Notes: a model not told the origin generated them from the sequence alone. 64,000 bases of DNA from Symbiopectobacterium purcellii (GCF_019797845.1 NZ_CP081864.1:2232001-2296000); one strand, 5' to 3'; counted from the first letter of the stretch, positions 39,516 through 50,423 are shown. A program made the numbers and translations.

Positions 39516-40582
39516 GCCAATTTGATTGTGCCATCGCGGTTCTGCGGCGCGCACTGCCTGCGTTATTGCCACAGATTGGCTTGATAACCGTAGGGCTGAC
39601 AGGGGGTGCAGTCGCGGTAGAAAAGATCTTTGCTATCCCCGGTTTGGGCCGTGCCACGCTTGGCGCCTCAGCCGCACAGGATCTGCCTGCCCAGCAATGC
39701 GGCGTTCTGCTGTTACTGTTGATTGCAACGGTGAGCGGCACCCTTGGCAACCTGTTACGTCAGTTGATACTGGGGCGTGCGCTACGCAGTGGCTCCTTGT
39801 CCGCCCCAACCATCAGCCCAACGATGCGGCCACACTATGCCTTCCCGATAACGATTGCCGTGGCGTTGGTACTGCTGATTGCGCTCGGACTGACCCGCGA
39901 TCCGCTGGCCTCTGATTTTCTTCGCTTGCAACCCCCCAGCCTGGCACTGCCGTTAGGCGCAGATGCCACCGGGCGCGATCTGCTGGCACGCGTGGCGCAC
40001 GGCGCGTTTGCCACGCTTATCACCGCCACCGGCGTCAGCATTGCCTGTTTGCTTATCGGTATTCTGTTTGGGCTTTTCCCGCGCCTGTTTATTGGTCCGA
40101 TGGAGATAGCCAATGCGTTGCCGCCGATGATGGCGGGCCTGATCGTTGTCGCCCTCACCGGACCCTCTACCTATGGTGCGGCACTGGCGGTGATGCTAGT
40201 GAGTTGGGCGCCGCTGGCGGCGCATACTGCCGCATTGGTGGAAGAGATACTGGCACGCCCTTATGTGCGCATCACCCCCTTGTTGGGTGTCGGACGTTGG
40301 CACCGCTTCACAGGCTATGTACTGCCTGCGCTGGTTGGCCCCGTCACCCGGCACGCCCTAGTGCGTTTTCCCGGTATCACCTTGGCATTGACGGCATTAG
40401 GTTTTCTCGGATTGGGGCAACAACCGCCATACCCTGAATGGGGACGGATTGTCGCTGAAGGCATGCCGTATATAGAACGTGCCCCTTGGGAGGTACTGGC
40501 CCCGGTTACCACACTGATGCTGCTGGCAATGTTGGCGGTCTCGTTGGGACAAATGACCGTTGGTATGAAGAAGGCAAAGTGA
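39431..40582 (+). pseudogene. ABC permease remnant: 3' part of permease 1 joined to permease 2
   Basis: From about 39431 the other frame encodes the last 115 or so residues of an OppB/NikB-type permease (LPALLPQIGLITVGLTGGAV, KIFAIPGLGRATLG) and continues without stop into a whole OppC/NikC-type permease (GADATGRDLLARVAHGAFATL, ALTALGFLGLGQQP). Permease 1 has lost about its first 190 residues and any start codon. Whether permeases 1 and 2 were naturally one protein cannot be told. Together with the truncated binding protein this implies a deletion of roughly 1 kb. Confidence 0.85.
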
Positions 40583-40783
40583 CATTGTCACTTAAAATAA
40601 TGAACCAGACTCTCTGCCCCGGAACGCATAAAACACCAAGAAACGCTTCTGGCGTGGTAAAGCACGTCCGTTGTAGCGTACCATTCGCTACAGTGTGGTT
40701 ATGTAACCCGCCTTTCCTGACGATGACCAAAGGCAAGCACTACGTTATTCATTCACTTGCCAGGGAACGGAATTTACCTTGCT

Positions 40784-41982
40784 ATGACCATACAAAGATT
40801 CGTGCTGTTGTTATTTATACTGGTGCTGCTCGGCCCATTAGCTATCGACCTCTACCTTCCGGTGATCCCAGCTATTTCACAAGGTCTGGATAGCGATAAT
40901 GCGACCATCCAATCGACCATTTCATTGTTTATCATGATCATGGGATGGGGACAACTGGTGGCGGGTCCGCTGGTTGACCGCGTAGGACGCCGCCCAATGG
41001 CCCTGATCGGGATCGTAATTTACATTGTTGGGGCCATCACGGCAGCGCTGGCGACCACTGGGACTGTGTTTATCGCTTCGCGCGTACTGCAAAGCATTGC
41101 CGTGTGTTGCACTGCTGTGGTGGTATTTAGCGCCGTGCGGGACCGGTTAAACGGCGATGATGCTGCACGCACTTTTGGCTTTCTCAATGGCACCTTGAAT
41201 ATCGTGCCCGCACTGGCCCCGTTTTTTGGCGGCTTGCTATCCGCCGCTTTCGGTTGGCGGGCCTGCTTCTGGTTTTTGACGCTGTATGCCAGCCTGGCCC
41301 TGTTGCTCGCCCTGCGCTATCTGCCAGAAACCCGCCCGGCAGACACCCTGCGCCTGCCAGGATTACCCATCAAACAGTATGCACGCATCCTATTTACGCC
41401 ACGTTTTATCGGCTTTGCTGGCTGTAATGCAGGCATTATGGGGATGGCCCTTACCTATTTGTCGATGGCATCAGTGGTATTGATGGCACACGGCGGGTTG
41501 TCACCGTTACAGTTCTCTCTGGTATTCGGCGCAAACGGCTTTTGGGTGATGGCGATGAGCCTGCTGGCAACGCGCGCGATCGTGAAAATTGGCCGCCCCG
41601 CTTGCCTGACACTGAGTGTGATATTGATCGGCAGTGGTTTTTATTACTGTGCGCCATTATTCTGTGGTTGCCCGAGGCGCTACAGGTGCGTTGGTGGATC
41701 TTTATGATCCCGATCGTGGTAGCGTTCGCTGGCCTGGCGTTTGCCATCGGCCCATCCACCAGCTATGCACTGGAACCTTATGCCAATGAAGCGGGTACCG
41801 CATCGGCGCTGGTCGGATTCGTGCAAATGGCGGGCGGTGCGGGTGTTGGGCTGGCGGTGATGGCATTGCCCCTTTCACCGCAGAGTACGCTGGCTATTTC
41901 CATGCTGTGTGCCACGCTGTTAGCGCTGCGCGCCCAACGTTTAAGCGTAGTGGCGCGCGGCACGATCACGGCGCTCGGTTGA
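40784..41982 (+). pseudogene. Bcr/CflA-family MFS exporter with a one-base frameshift
   Basis: Frame 1 from ATG 40784 has 12-TM MFS character with GPLAIDLYLPVIPAIS and motif A GPLVDRVGRRPM. After TLSVILIGSGF it runs out of frame to a stop at 41707. The adjacent frame supplies LLLCAIILWLPEAL and the last three spans to 41982. One more T in the T5 run at 41638-41642 restores 399 residues, the family length. As written, spans after about residue 285 are lost. Probably once exported the ligand, or an unrelated drug, served by the neighbouring importer. Confidence 0.85.
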
Positions 41983-42020
41983 TCGCAGCGCGCTGCAATC
42001 GTGCTCGATAACCCGATGAT

Positions 42021-43277
42021 TTAAACGCTGGCGTAACGAAAGATCGACAAATCGTCATGGGCAATGTCAGGCGTCTTGCCAGAAATGATATCCGCCAGCA
42101 GTTGCCCCGAACCGCATGCCATCGTCCAGCCTAAGGTACCGTGTCCGGTATTAAGATAAAGATTGGATAGCGGCGAACGGCCTACCAATGGCGTGCCGTC
42201 TGGGGTCATTGGGCGCAGCCCGGTCCAGAACGTTGCCTGCTCTACCGGCCCAGCGTCAGGGTAAAGATCGCGCACCACCATTTCCAACGTTTCACGGCGT
42301 TTAGGGTTAAGGGCTGTGTCAAAACCAACGATTTCTGCCATGCCCCCGACACGAATACGGCGATCGAAGCGCGTCACAGCCACTTTGTACGTCTCATCGA
42401 GTACCGTTGAAACCGGTGCTGCGGCTTCGTTGGCAAGCGGCAGCGTGAGTGAATAGCCTTTCAGGGGATAGACCGGCAGGTGCATCCACTGGCGTACCAG
42501 CGCCGTCGAATAGGAACCGCAGGCCACCACATAGGCATCAGCGGTTACGCGTTGTCCATTACACCGCACCTCAGTGACGCGATCGCCAGCCACCTGCAAC
42601 TGTTCGACAGATTCGTCAAAACGAAAAACCACACCAGCCGCCTGCGCCATTTCAGCCAGACGCTGAGTAAACAGTTGGCAGTCGCCAGTTTCATCATGGG
42701 GCAAACGCAGCCCACCGCTGAGTTTATGCGCCACCGAAGCAAGAGCAGGCTCCACCGTCGCCAGCTCCTGAGAGGTCAGCAACTGGTATGGAACACCCGC
42801 ATCGCGCAGCACGGCAATATCCCGGCTGGCATTGTCATACTGCTGCTCGCTGCGAAACAGTTGCAGCGTCCCGCCTTGGCGGCCTTCGTACTGAATCGCC
42901 GTGCACGCGCGCAGTGCCTGCAAACAGTCACGGCTGTATTCTGCCAGGCGCACCATGCGCGCTTTGTTGACCTGATAATGCGCGGAATCGCAGTTCATCA
43001 GCATCTGCCACATCCAACGTAACTGGTCACTGGAACAATCGGGCCGGATAGCTAACGGAGCATGGCGCTGAAATAACCATTTTATGGCTTTCAAAGGGAT
43101 GCCAGGCGCTGCCCAAGGCGCGGAATAACCGGGGGAAATTTGCCCAGCGTTGCCCGCACTGGTTTCCAGCGCCGGTGCAGGCTGTCGGTCAACCACCGTT
43201 ACGTCATGTCCTGCCTGACACAAATACCACGCCGTGCTGACGCCAATAACGCCACTGCCTAAGATTACAACCCGCAT
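42021..43277 (-). CDS. dadA: D-amino acid dehydrogenase small subunit
   Basis: Membrane-associated flavoprotein oxidising D-alanine to pyruvate. FAD dinucleotide-binding motif [17 protein letters not shown] at the N-terminus, DAO-family core, and [14 protein letters not shown] near the C-terminus. 418 residues against 432 in E. coli, shorter only at the tail. The racemase gene dadX, adjacent in E. coli, is not next to it here. Divergent from ycgB, as in E. coli. Confidence 0.95.
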   Translation of the reverse strand: MRVVILGSGVIGVSTAWYLCQAGHDVTVVDRQPAPALETSAGNAGQISPGYSAPWAAPGIPLKAIKWLFQRHAPLAIRPDCSSDQLRWMWQMLMNCDSAHYQVNKARMVRLAEYSRDCLQALRACTAIQYEGRQGGTLQLFRSEQQYDNASRDIAVLRDAGVPYQLLTSQELATVEPALASVAHKLSGGLRLPHDETGDCQLFTQRLAEMAQAAGVVFRFDESVEQLQVAGDRVTEVRCNGQRVTADAYVVACGSYSTALVRQWMHLPVYPLKGYSLTLPLANEAAAPVSTVLDETYKVAVTRFDRRIRVGGMAEIVGFDTALNPKRRETLEMVVRDLYPDAGPVEQATFWTGLRPMTPDGTPLVGRSPLSNLYLNTGHGTLGWTMACGSGQLLADIISGKTPDIAHDDLSIFRYASV

Positions 43278-43559
43278 GTTGACTTATCTCCGTGATAACT
43301 CGCCGTTTGCGGCGCAATATGCTGCCTGAATCGCCACTACCCAAAATAAAAAGCTAATGTAACATGGGATTTACCGTTGTCACGCTTGGCTAACATACTA
43401 TTTATCTATTATTCCGCGAGTGAAGTCCCGTTTTATGCTGCTGTTTACGCCGCAATCTTTTCTGCCAAACACCGGTTTTCACGGCACTTTTATCAGAGTG
43501 AGCTACGATTAATAGAGTCTGCACGAAAGCGTGTAGAGGGCACTGTGGGGGGCGCGCTG

Positions 43560-45101
43560 ATGGTGACAAAAACAAAGACTCGAGTACCGCAAGCTGAAAC
43601 ACGTTTGAATGATGGACCAGACTGGACGTTCGATTTGCTGCAAACCTACCTTGAGGAGATTGATCGGGTGGCGAAGCACTATCGCCTGGAAACCTACCCG
43701 CATCAAATCGAGGTCATCACTTCTGAGCAAATGATGGATGCCTATTCGAGCATCGGCATGCCCATCAACTATTCCCATTGGTCGTTTGGTAAGCGGTTTA
43801 TCGAAACCGAACAGCGCTATAAACACGGTCAGCAAGGGCTGGCCTATGAGATCGTGATCAACTCCGATCCTTGTATCGCGTATTTGATGGAAGAAAACAC
43901 CATCACCATGCAAGCCTTAGTGATGGCGCACGCCTGTTATGGCCACAACTCCTTTTTTAAAGATAACTATTTATTTCGCAGTTGGACCGATGCCGGCTCC
44001 ATCGTCGACTACCTGATTTTTGCCCGGCAATATATCGCCCAATGCGAAGAGCGCTATGGCGTTGAAGAGGTCGAGCAATTGCTTGATTCCTGCCATGCGC
44101 TGATGAATTACGGCGTCGATCGCTACAAACGCCCGCAAAAGATTTCGCTGGAAGAGGAAAAACTGCGTCAGAAAAGCCGTGAAGCCTATTTGCAAAGTCA
44201 GGTCAATGAACTGTGGCGCACTCTGCCACGGCGCGATCCCGAAATTTCGCTCGAATCGACGCGTCGTTTCCCGCGCGAGCCGCAAGAGAATATTCTCTAT
44301 TTTATGGAGAAGAATGCACCGTTACTGGAGCCCTGGCAGCGCGAAGTGCTGCGCATTGTACGTAAGGTCAGCCAGTATTTTTACCCACAAAAACAGACTC
44401 AGGTCATGAATGAGGGCTGGGCGACGTTTTGGCACTACACCATTCTCAATCATCTCTACGATGAAGGGAAAGTGACCGAGCGGTTTATGATGGAGTTCCT
44501 GCACAGTCACACCAATGTGGTCTATCAGCCTCCGTACAACAGCCCCTATTACAATGGCATCAATCCTTATGCACTCGGGTTCGCCATGTTTCAGGATATC
44601 AAGCGGATTTGCCAAACGCCGACAGAAGAGGACCGCTATTGGTTCCCTGATATTGCGGGCAAGGACTGGTTGGAAACCCTGCATTTCGCCATGCAGAACT
44701 TTAAAGATGAAAGCTTTATCAGCCAGTTTTTATCACCCAAGGTGATGCGCGATTTCCGGCTGTTTACCGTGCTGGATGACGACCACAATAATTACCTGGA
44801 GATTGCCGCCATCCATGATGAGGAAGGCTACCGGATGATCAGTCAAGAGCTGTCCGCGCAGTACAATCTCAGCAATCAGGAGCCCAATATTCAGGTGTGG
44901 AATGTGGATCTGCGCGGTAACCGCTCGCTGACGCTGCGCTATGTTCCTCACCACCGCGCACCGCTCGACAAGAGCAGCCACGATGTGATGAAACATGTAC
45001 ATCGTCTGTGGGGATTTGATGTTTATCTGGAACAGCAGAATGCAGACGGCAGCGTAGAATTGGTTGAACGCTGTCCTGCGCGTAACCCTGGGGTTAACTG
45101 A
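43560..45101 (+). CDS. ycgB: SpoVR-family protein YcgB
   Basis: 513 residues from ATG 43560 (MVTKTKTRVPQAE), preceded by GGGGGG; the E. coli protein starts about here. The frame is open 61 codons further upstream but that part is hydrophobic, unlike the family, and without a good ribosome binding site. Core NEGWATFWHYTILNHLYDEG is diagnostic. Function unknown; in E. coli it belongs to the sigma-S regulon and may act with YeaGH, also present in this window. Confidence 0.95.
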   Translation: MVTKTKTRVPQAETRLNDGPDWTFDLLQTYLEEIDRVAKHYRLETYPHQIEVITSEQMMDAYSSIGMPINYSHWSFGKRFIETEQRYKHGQQGLAYEIVINSDPCIAYLMEENTITMQALVMAHACYGHNSFFKDNYLFRSWTDAGSIVDYLIFARQYIAQCEERYGVEEVEQLLDSCHALMNYGVDRYKRPQKISLEEEKLRQKSREAYLQSQVNELWRTLPRRDPEISLESTRRFPREPQENILYFMEKNAPLLEPWQREVLRIVRKVSQYFYPQKQTQVMNEGWATFWHYTILNHLYDEGKVTERFMMEFLHSHTNVVYQPPYNSPYYNGINPYALGFAMFQDIKRICQTPTEEDRYWFPDIAGKDWLETLHFAMQNFKDESFISQFLSPKVMRDFRLFTVLDDDHNNYLEIAAIHDEEGYRMISQELSAQYNLSNQEPNIQVWNVDLRGNRSLTLRYVPHHRAPLDKSSHDVMKHVHRLWGFDVYLEQQNADGSVELVERCPARNPGVN

Positions 45102-45155
45102 GGCAAATGTCTCACGTGCCGCGCTCACACAGGGCGCGACACGTGGTGGCATTAA

Positions 45156-45875
45156 TTAGCGACGAACCTCAGCAATATCGCGCGGGATCTGGTTTTGCAT
45201 GCTGTGCCAGATAGCGCCACTCTCTTTACCGTAGGTACGCACCGCATCCATCACACGCTCGTGTTGACCTTCTTTCGCGATGGTTTCCAGTCGAGCATAA
45301 AAATCAATAGCCAGCTTACGCGCATCCGGGTTAGAGAAGTAATAACGCCCAACCCGCATATACAGCCCTTTCAGCCCGTTAAGAATCAATCCATAAATCG
45401 GATTACCGGAAACAAACGCCAATCCACGGAAAATTGCATAATCCAGTTGTGTAAATGCATCGGCGTTGTCTTCGACACTGGCCCACTGTATTAATACTTC
45501 CTGGCTCTTATCAGGATGTTGACGCAGCGCAGTACGAATAAAAATCGCGGCAATGTTGGTGCGCACAGCCAGCAAATTATCAATCAGTTGCGGGACACTG
45601 TCGTGATCGAGTCGCGCCAGTGTTTCCAGGATGTTCAGCCCGGATGTTTCCCAAAAATTGTTGATTTTCGTGGGTTTACCATGCTGAATCGTCAGCCAGC
45701 CATCACGGGCCAGGCGCTGTAGCACCTCGCGCAACGTGGTACGGGTTACCCCGATCAGTTCCGATAATTCACGTTCCGCAGGTAAGATTGAACCGGGAGG
45801 AAAACGATTATTCCAAATACTTTCGATAATATATTCTTCCGCGAATCCAGCAGGACTTTGCGCCTTGATAACCAT
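45156..45875 (-). CDS. fadR: Fatty acid metabolism regulator FadR
   Basis: GntR-family dimer, 239 residues as in E. coli. N-terminal winged helix ([25 protein letters not shown]) and C-terminal acyl-CoA-binding helical domain. Represses fad genes and activates fabA and fabB. Divergent from nhaB, as in E. coli. A FadR-like operator is visible before fadD in this window. Confidence 0.97.
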   Translation of the reverse strand: MVIKAQSPAGFAEEYIIESIWNNRFPPGSILPAERELSELIGVTRTTLREVLQRLARDGWLTIQHGKPTKINNFWETSGLNILETLARLDHDSVPQLIDNLLAVRTNIAAIFIRTALRQHPDKSQEVLIQWASVEDNADAFTQLDYAIFRGLAFVSGNPIYGLILNGLKGLYMRVGRYYFSNPDARKLAIDFYARLETIAKEGQHERVMDAVRTYGKESGAIWHSMQNQIPRDIAEVRR

Positions 45876-46106
45876 GTGTGTGATGTTCCATTGCGATATA
45901 AAAGCGGACTCATCATACCAGAGCAGTCAGCTATGACATAGCGTGGCAGGGAGACAAAAGCAGAATTCCGACAGAAACTGTGACACTTCACCCGCTGATT
46001 TATTTAAAAGTCATTGCATTGGGCTTAGTATTGACCCGGTCGTTTACCGTCAGTGAACGGTAACTCAGATTTCACACTGTTAGACAATAAGGGAACCGTA
46101 AACATA

Positions 46107-47645
46107 ATGACGGACATGTCGATAAGACGCGCACTGCAAACTAATTTTCTGGGGCAATGCCCCGGTTGGTATAAATTAACCCTGCTGGGTTTCCTCATCC
46201 TCAATCCCTTGGTGTTTTTTTGGGTCAGTCCTTTTTTAGCGGGCTGGTTACTGGTCGCCGAGTTTATTTTTACGCTGGGCATGGCCCTGAAATGCTACCC
46301 GCTCCAGCCCGGTGGACTACTGGCGCTGCAAGCGGTGTTTATCGGCATGACAAGTCCAGAGCAGATCTGGCATGAGGTTTCTCGCAATATTCCCGTCATC
46401 ACACTGCTGATATTTATGGTTGAGGGCATCTACTTTATGAAGCCGCTGTTGCTGTTCGTGTTCACGCGACTGTTGCTGCGCATCCGTTCCAAGACGCTGC
46501 TTTCACTCGCGTTCTGCCTGGCGGCCGCATTTTTGTCGGCGTTCCTGGATGCCTTGACCGTCATCGCGGTGGTGATTGGCGTTGCCACCGGGTTTTATGA
46601 TATTTACCACCGGTACATCAACGGTCTGGATCAACAATCCCAGTCGATCACCGACGAGCAGGCGCAAACGTTGGAACAATTTCGCGCCTTTCTACGCAGT
46701 TTATTGATGCACGCGGGCGTGGGTACAGCTCTCGGCGGCGTGATGACCATGGTCGGTGAGCCACAAAACCTGATTATTGCCAAAACCGCCGGCTGGGATT
46801 TCGCCAGCTTTTTCTTGCGTATGTCTGCAGTCACCGTTCCGGTATTCCTGTGCGGGATCGCGACCTGCATTCTGGTAGAGCGTGTAAAAATTTGCGGCTA
46901 TGGCGTCGCACTGCCGGATACCGTGCGTCAGGTGCTGGAAGATTACGAGCGTAAGACCAGCGCCGAACGGGCACCGCAAGAGCGTACTATTCTGTGGATT
47001 CAGGGCGTTATTGGCATCTGGTTGATTGCAGCCCTGGCATTTCACCTGGCAGAAGTCGGTTTAATCGGACTGAGCGTTATTATTCTGGTTACCTCGTTTT
47101 GCGGCATCACAGAAGAACACGCCATCGGCAAAGCCTTTCAGGATGCGATGCCTTTTACGGCATTACTTACCGTGTTCTTTGCCATTGTTGCGGTGATTAT
47201 TGACCAGCAACTGTTCACACCGCTGATTCAGTTTGTGCTTCAAGGCTCGGAGCAAAACCAGCTTACGCTGTTTTACCTGTTTAATGGCCTGCTCTCTTCT
47301 ATTTCTGACAATGTGTTCGTCGGCTCTATTTATATCAACGAGGCGCATCAGGCCTTTGAACAAGGCCGCATCTCACAGGAACAGTTTGAACTGTTAGCCG
47401 TAGCGATCAACACCGGTACTAACCTGCCTTCAGTCGCGACACCCAACGGACAGGCCGCCTTTCTCTTTTTGCTGACCTCGGCCCTGGCCCCGCTCATTCG
47501 ACTTTCTTATGGCAGAATGGTGATCATGGCACTGCCCTATACGATAGTCATGACGCTGGTAGGCTGGCTGTGCGTCGCATTCGCGTTAGTGCCTGCAACC
47601 GAACTGTTTACTGAATGGCAGTGGATAGCGCTACCAAAACTGTAA
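46107..47645 (+). CDS. nhaB: Na+/H+ antiporter NhaB
   Basis: Inner-membrane antiporter, about 12 spans, 512 residues from ATG 46107 ([10 protein letters not shown]). ATG 46116 is an equally placed alternative, and the frame extends to 46053. Conserved [36 protein letters not shown], and [20 protein letters not shown]. Tolerates alkaline or high-sodium conditions. Divergent from fadR. Confidence 0.96.
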   Translation: MTDMSIRRALQTNFLGQCPGWYKLTLLGFLILNPLVFFWVSPFLAGWLLVAEFIFTLGMALKCYPLQPGGLLALQAVFIGMTSPEQIWHEVSRNIPVITLLIFMVEGIYFMKPLLLFVFTRLLLRIRSKTLLSLAFCLAAAFLSAFLDALTVIAVVIGVATGFYDIYHRYINGLDQQSQSITDEQAQTLEQFRAFLRSLLMHAGVGTALGGVMTMVGEPQNLIIAKTAGWDFASFFLRMSAVTVPVFLCGIATCILVERVKICGYGVALPDTVRQVLEDYERKTSAERAPQERTILWIQGVIGIWLIAALAFHLAEVGLIGLSVIILVTSFCGITEEHAIGKAFQDAMPFTALLTVFFAIVAVIIDQQLFTPLIQFVLQGSEQNQLTLFYLFNGLLSSISDNVFVGSIYINEAHQAFEQGRISQEQFELLAVAINTGTNLPSVATPNGQAAFLFLLTSALAPLIRLSYGRMVIMALPYTIVMTLVGWLCVAFALVPATELFTEWQWIALPKL

Positions 47646-47864
47646 ACACAGACGCATCGCTACGCACAACTATCGTGTATAGTGAACGCGTTACAACGCT
47701 TAACCGTAGCGTGCGATGCGTCAAAGGATGGCAGTCGCAAAAATGATATATAAAGATTATCAAATAAATAGATTGTTACGTTTTGCTCAGTGAAATGATG
47801 GCGTCATTGCCTGTACCGTCTTTGCCGCCAAATCGATCATTTTTTTTAGCATGGAATATTCGTT

Positions 47865-48395
47865 ATGTTGCGATTTCTTAACCGCTGCTCACGTGGGCGC
47901 GGTGCCTGGCTGTTAATGGCTTTGACGGCGTTTGCCTTTGAATTGGTCGCGCTTTATTTTCAGCATGTCATGTTGCTCAAACCTTGTGTGCTGTGTATCT
48001 ACCAGCGCAGCGCACTGTTCGGCGTGATGGGTGCCGGGTTGCTGGGGGCTATCGCACCCGCGACGCTGCTGCGCTATCCAGCCATTTTCCTGTGGATCTA
48101 CAGTGCAGTCGAAGGATTAAAGCTCGCCTGGGAGCACACCAATGTCATGCTGCATCCTTCACCGTTTGCCGTGTGTGACTTCTTTGTCAACTTCCCGTCA
48201 TGGCTGCCGCTGGACAAATGGCTGCCCTCCGTGTTCGTTGCTTACGGTGACTGTGCCGAGCGCCAATGGCAGTTCCTGTCACTGGTTATGCCACAGTGGA
48301 TGCTGGTGATTTTCGGTGCGTTTCTGGTGATGGGCGTACTGGTGCTGATTGCCCAGCCGTTCAAGCCAAAACGTCGCGATCTGTTTAGCCGCTAA
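47865..48395 (+). CDS. dsbB: Disulfide bond formation protein B
   Basis: Reoxidises DsbA and passes electrons to quinones. Four membrane spans, 176 residues. Active cysteine pairs C41/C44 (CVLC) and C104/C130, each in a periplasmic loop. Follows nhaB, as in E. coli. The accessory region starts downstream. Confidence 0.97.
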   Translation: MLRFLNRCSRGRGAWLLMALTAFAFELVALYFQHVMLLKPCVLCIYQRSALFGVMGAGLLGAIAPATLLRYPAIFLWIYSAVEGLKLAWEHTNVMLHPSPFAVCDFFVNFPSWLPLDKWLPSVFVAYGDCAERQWQFLSLVMPQWMLVIFGAFLVMGVLVLIAQPFKPKRRDLFSR

Positions 48396-48405
48396 TCCTG
48401 TTGTT

Positions 48406-48429
48406 GCCAGATGGCCTGCGCCATCTGGC
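48406..48429 (+). terminator. Probable dsbB terminator
   Basis: 10-bp perfect stem GCCAGATGGC (48406-48415) and GCCATCTGGC (48420-48429), loop CTGC. The tail TTCAT is weak in T. Confidence 0.6.
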
Positions 48430-48467
48430 TTCATACACGTCTAAGGCCTCGTAGGCTGTGCGCGACC

Positions 48468-48737
48468 TCAGTGGTGAAGCGAGAGGTCCAGCGAATATCT
48501 GAACGCTTTATGCGATGCGTCCAATGTCACCACGCGCACATGCCGGTTGCAAATAAACCATATCTCATCGCGATCGTTTGCCAATATGTAATAAGCATCT
48601 GAGGTTTCAGAAGGATTAAAGCATCCCAGCACGCGATACGCTGTGCCCACCGAAAATCCGCTTTGCAGTGGTAACGGTCTGGGGCCGTTGTCTAACTCCT
48701 GAATTCGTAGATATAACCCTTGTTCTAACCAAAGCAT
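48468..48737 (-). CDS. Conserved small hypothetical protein
   Basis: 89 residues, soluble, with GFSVGTAYRVLGCFNPSETSDAYYILANDRDEIWFICNRH, suggesting a compact beta-rich fold. ATG 48737 is preceded by GAGG at five bases, a good ribosome binding site. I believe relatives exist next to dsbB in other plant-associated enterics, but this is recall, not a search. Function unknown. Confidence 0.65.
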   Translation of the reverse strand: MLWLEQGLYLRIQELDNGPRPLPLQSGFSVGTAYRVLGCFNPSETSDAYYILANDRDEIWFICNRHVRVVTLDASHKAFRYSLDLSLHH

Positions 48738-48971
48738 CAGGCCTCACTCACCGTTAATCACACCAACTGAAAATGTAGCTAACGTCCGTGCATACCGACA
48801 AGTTTGCCAGAATAAATTAACGCTACTTTGGCAGCACTAGCGCACAGTCGCATCGATTCAAATTAGGCGGCAGCATGTACATATAACACCGTAATGCCTA
48901 TTATTTGATATAATGCATCCCCTTTATAGGAGAACATAATAAAAACAATTTATTTAAAATGAGTAATTGAT

Positions 48972-49817
48972 ATGTTCACTATAAAAGATGACAACAATTC
49001 ATGTTCATCAGCATTGATAAACGCAGCATCGGTGATGCCCACCACACCTTCAAGGATATCGTCTCAAACAATGACGCCACCTCGTAATCCTGAAGAATAC
49101 CATGCTGTTTGGTCAGCATGGGAGAAAGTTGCCCCACAGGGTGAAGGTGAAAAAAGAGATATCGCAGTAGCAAGAATGCAAGATTGTCTGGAAAGAAATG
49201 CTATCTCCCTTAACTTAAGTAAACTCAATCTCAGTTCGCTACCAGATTTTATTCCCGAGCACATTGCGGAATTACATGTAGACAGAAACAAAATTCATTG
49301 GTTACCTGAAAAATTACCCAAAAATCTCGACAAACTCTATGCCCATGACAATCGATTGACCACGCTGCCCACAGACCTTCCAGGAAGGCTCTCCGAACTG
49401 TTCTTATCCAATAATGCCTTAAAAGAATTTCCACAAAACCTACCACCCTGTATATCAAAACTGGATATTAGTGATAACGGAATGGAAGGTCTGGTTAGCA
49501 ACACGCCCATGTCCTTAGTGTATTTAGATTTAAGTGGCAATGCATTAACGGATTTATCAACACCCTTACCACACGCCATAAAATACATCTCATTAAATGA
49601 TAACAAAATAGGTAAATTACCCAAAAAATTGCCAACGTCCATTCTGTATCTAAATCTAAAAAACAATTGGTTAGAATCGCTTCCGAAAAATATTTTTGAC
49701 TTATCAAAAGAGGCGGAGGTTCATCTCAACCAAAATCCGTTATCAGCAAAAAACCTACTAAAACTGAATAAGTCGCTCAACAAAACCAACTCTACTGGCC
49801 CCAGGTTTTTTTATTAA
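48972..49817 (+). CDS. LRR protein of the IpaH/SspH type without the E3 ligase domain
   Basis: 281 residues. N-terminal about 50 polar residues without a signal peptide, then NPEEYHAVWSAWEKVAPQGE...RMQDCLE, the helical cap of bacterial type III effectors of the IpaH/SspH/SlrP group. Residues about 80-255 hold about eight LPX-type leucine-rich repeats of 20-21 residues (LHVDRNKIHWLPEKLPKNL and similar). The end NQNPLSAKNLLKL...TGPRFFY matches the sequence joining LRR to the NEL ubiquitin ligase domain in IpaH proteins, and the gene stops there. AT-rich and unlike its neighbours in codon use, hence probably acquired. A TATAAT-like -10 is near 48910; no hrp box seen. Confidence 0.8.
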   Translation: MFTIKDDNNSCSSALINAASVMPTTPSRISSQTMTPPRNPEEYHAVWSAWEKVAPQGEGEKRDIAVARMQDCLERNAISLNLSKLNLSSLPDFIPEHIAELHVDRNKIHWLPEKLPKNLDKLYAHDNRLTTLPTDLPGRLSELFLSNNALKEFPQNLPPCISKLDISDNGMEGLVSNTPMSLVYLDLSGNALTDLSTPLPHAIKYISLNDNKIGKLPKKLPTSILYLNLKNNWLESLPKNIFDLSKEAEVHLNQNPLSAKNLLKLNKSLNKTNSTGPRFFY

Positions 49818-49925
49818 AATAACAGACAGTAAATAACGTTAACGCCCAACAGGGGGCCGTGTAGGATTTACCGGAAAGGTAAAGGCCCACTGAAGTGAGC
49901 CTAAATGTACAATTTACGCAGTTGC

Positions 49926-50423
49926 TTACTTTGGCAGAGCCCATGACTGCGCAAACGAACCCGTGCAGCTTTGCAATTTAAGTGGTTTATCAAGTCCCAC
50001 TGACGTCAGGCATCTTTTTGTCTCAATATTTTTAACGTGGGTTGGTCCCGCGGTCAGCGCGTCCCAATGCTGAGCGGGATCCTTAATATCGCATCTCTTA
50101 ACTACAGGACCAATCCCGTTATCAGCCAGGCACCAATCATGACTGAGTTCAATGATATTGAAGGTCGTAGTAATAGGTGCAGTTTTTGATGCCTCGGGAC
50201 ACGGTAGCAGAGTGGGAACATCATTTTTCCCCAGAACCACACAATTACGGCCTCTGGCAATACTCACAAAGCCGTTAACGGTCGTGGCGTTGAGTGTAAT
50301 GACAGACGCCTGAGCAAGATCCTGTTCACTGACTGTGTTTTTTTCCGCCGCCATCAATGATGCTGAACTGGCCATTAAAGCCAGAATAACGGCTAACCGG
50401 CTGCATACCTTTGCGTTTTTCAT
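49926..50423 (-). CDS. Secreted ricin-B/QxW lectin-like protein
   Basis: 165 residues with a signal peptide (MKNAKVCSRLAVILALMASSASLMA). The mature part contains two beta-trefoil-like units ending in QxW: WCLADNGIGPVVKRCDIKDP..QHW and KRCLTSVGLDKPLKLQSC...QSW. QxW repeats are the hallmark of ricin B-type carbohydrate-binding domains, also found in CdtA/CdtC toxin subunits. Good ribosome binding site GAGGAA. Probably secreted and sugar-binding; no toxin subunit is seen beside it. Convergent with the LRR gene. Confidence 0.7.
   Translation of the reverse strand: MKNAKVCSRLAVILALMASSASLMAAEKNTVSEQDLAQASVITLNATTVNGFVSIARGRNCVVLGKNDVPTLLPCPEASKTAPITTTFNIIELSHDWCLADNGIGPVVKRCDIKDPAQHWDALTAGPTHVKNIETKRCLTSVGLDKPLKLQSCTGSFAQSWALPK

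Noticed and set aside
43377-43559. 61-codon N-terminal extension of YcgB
   Set aside because: Hydrophobic and not conserved; a GGGGGG ribosome binding site supports the internal ATG.
48840-48971. Possible hrp box upstream of the LRR gene
   Set aside because: No GGAACC and CCAC pair at the right spacing; only a sigma-70-like TATAAT is seen.
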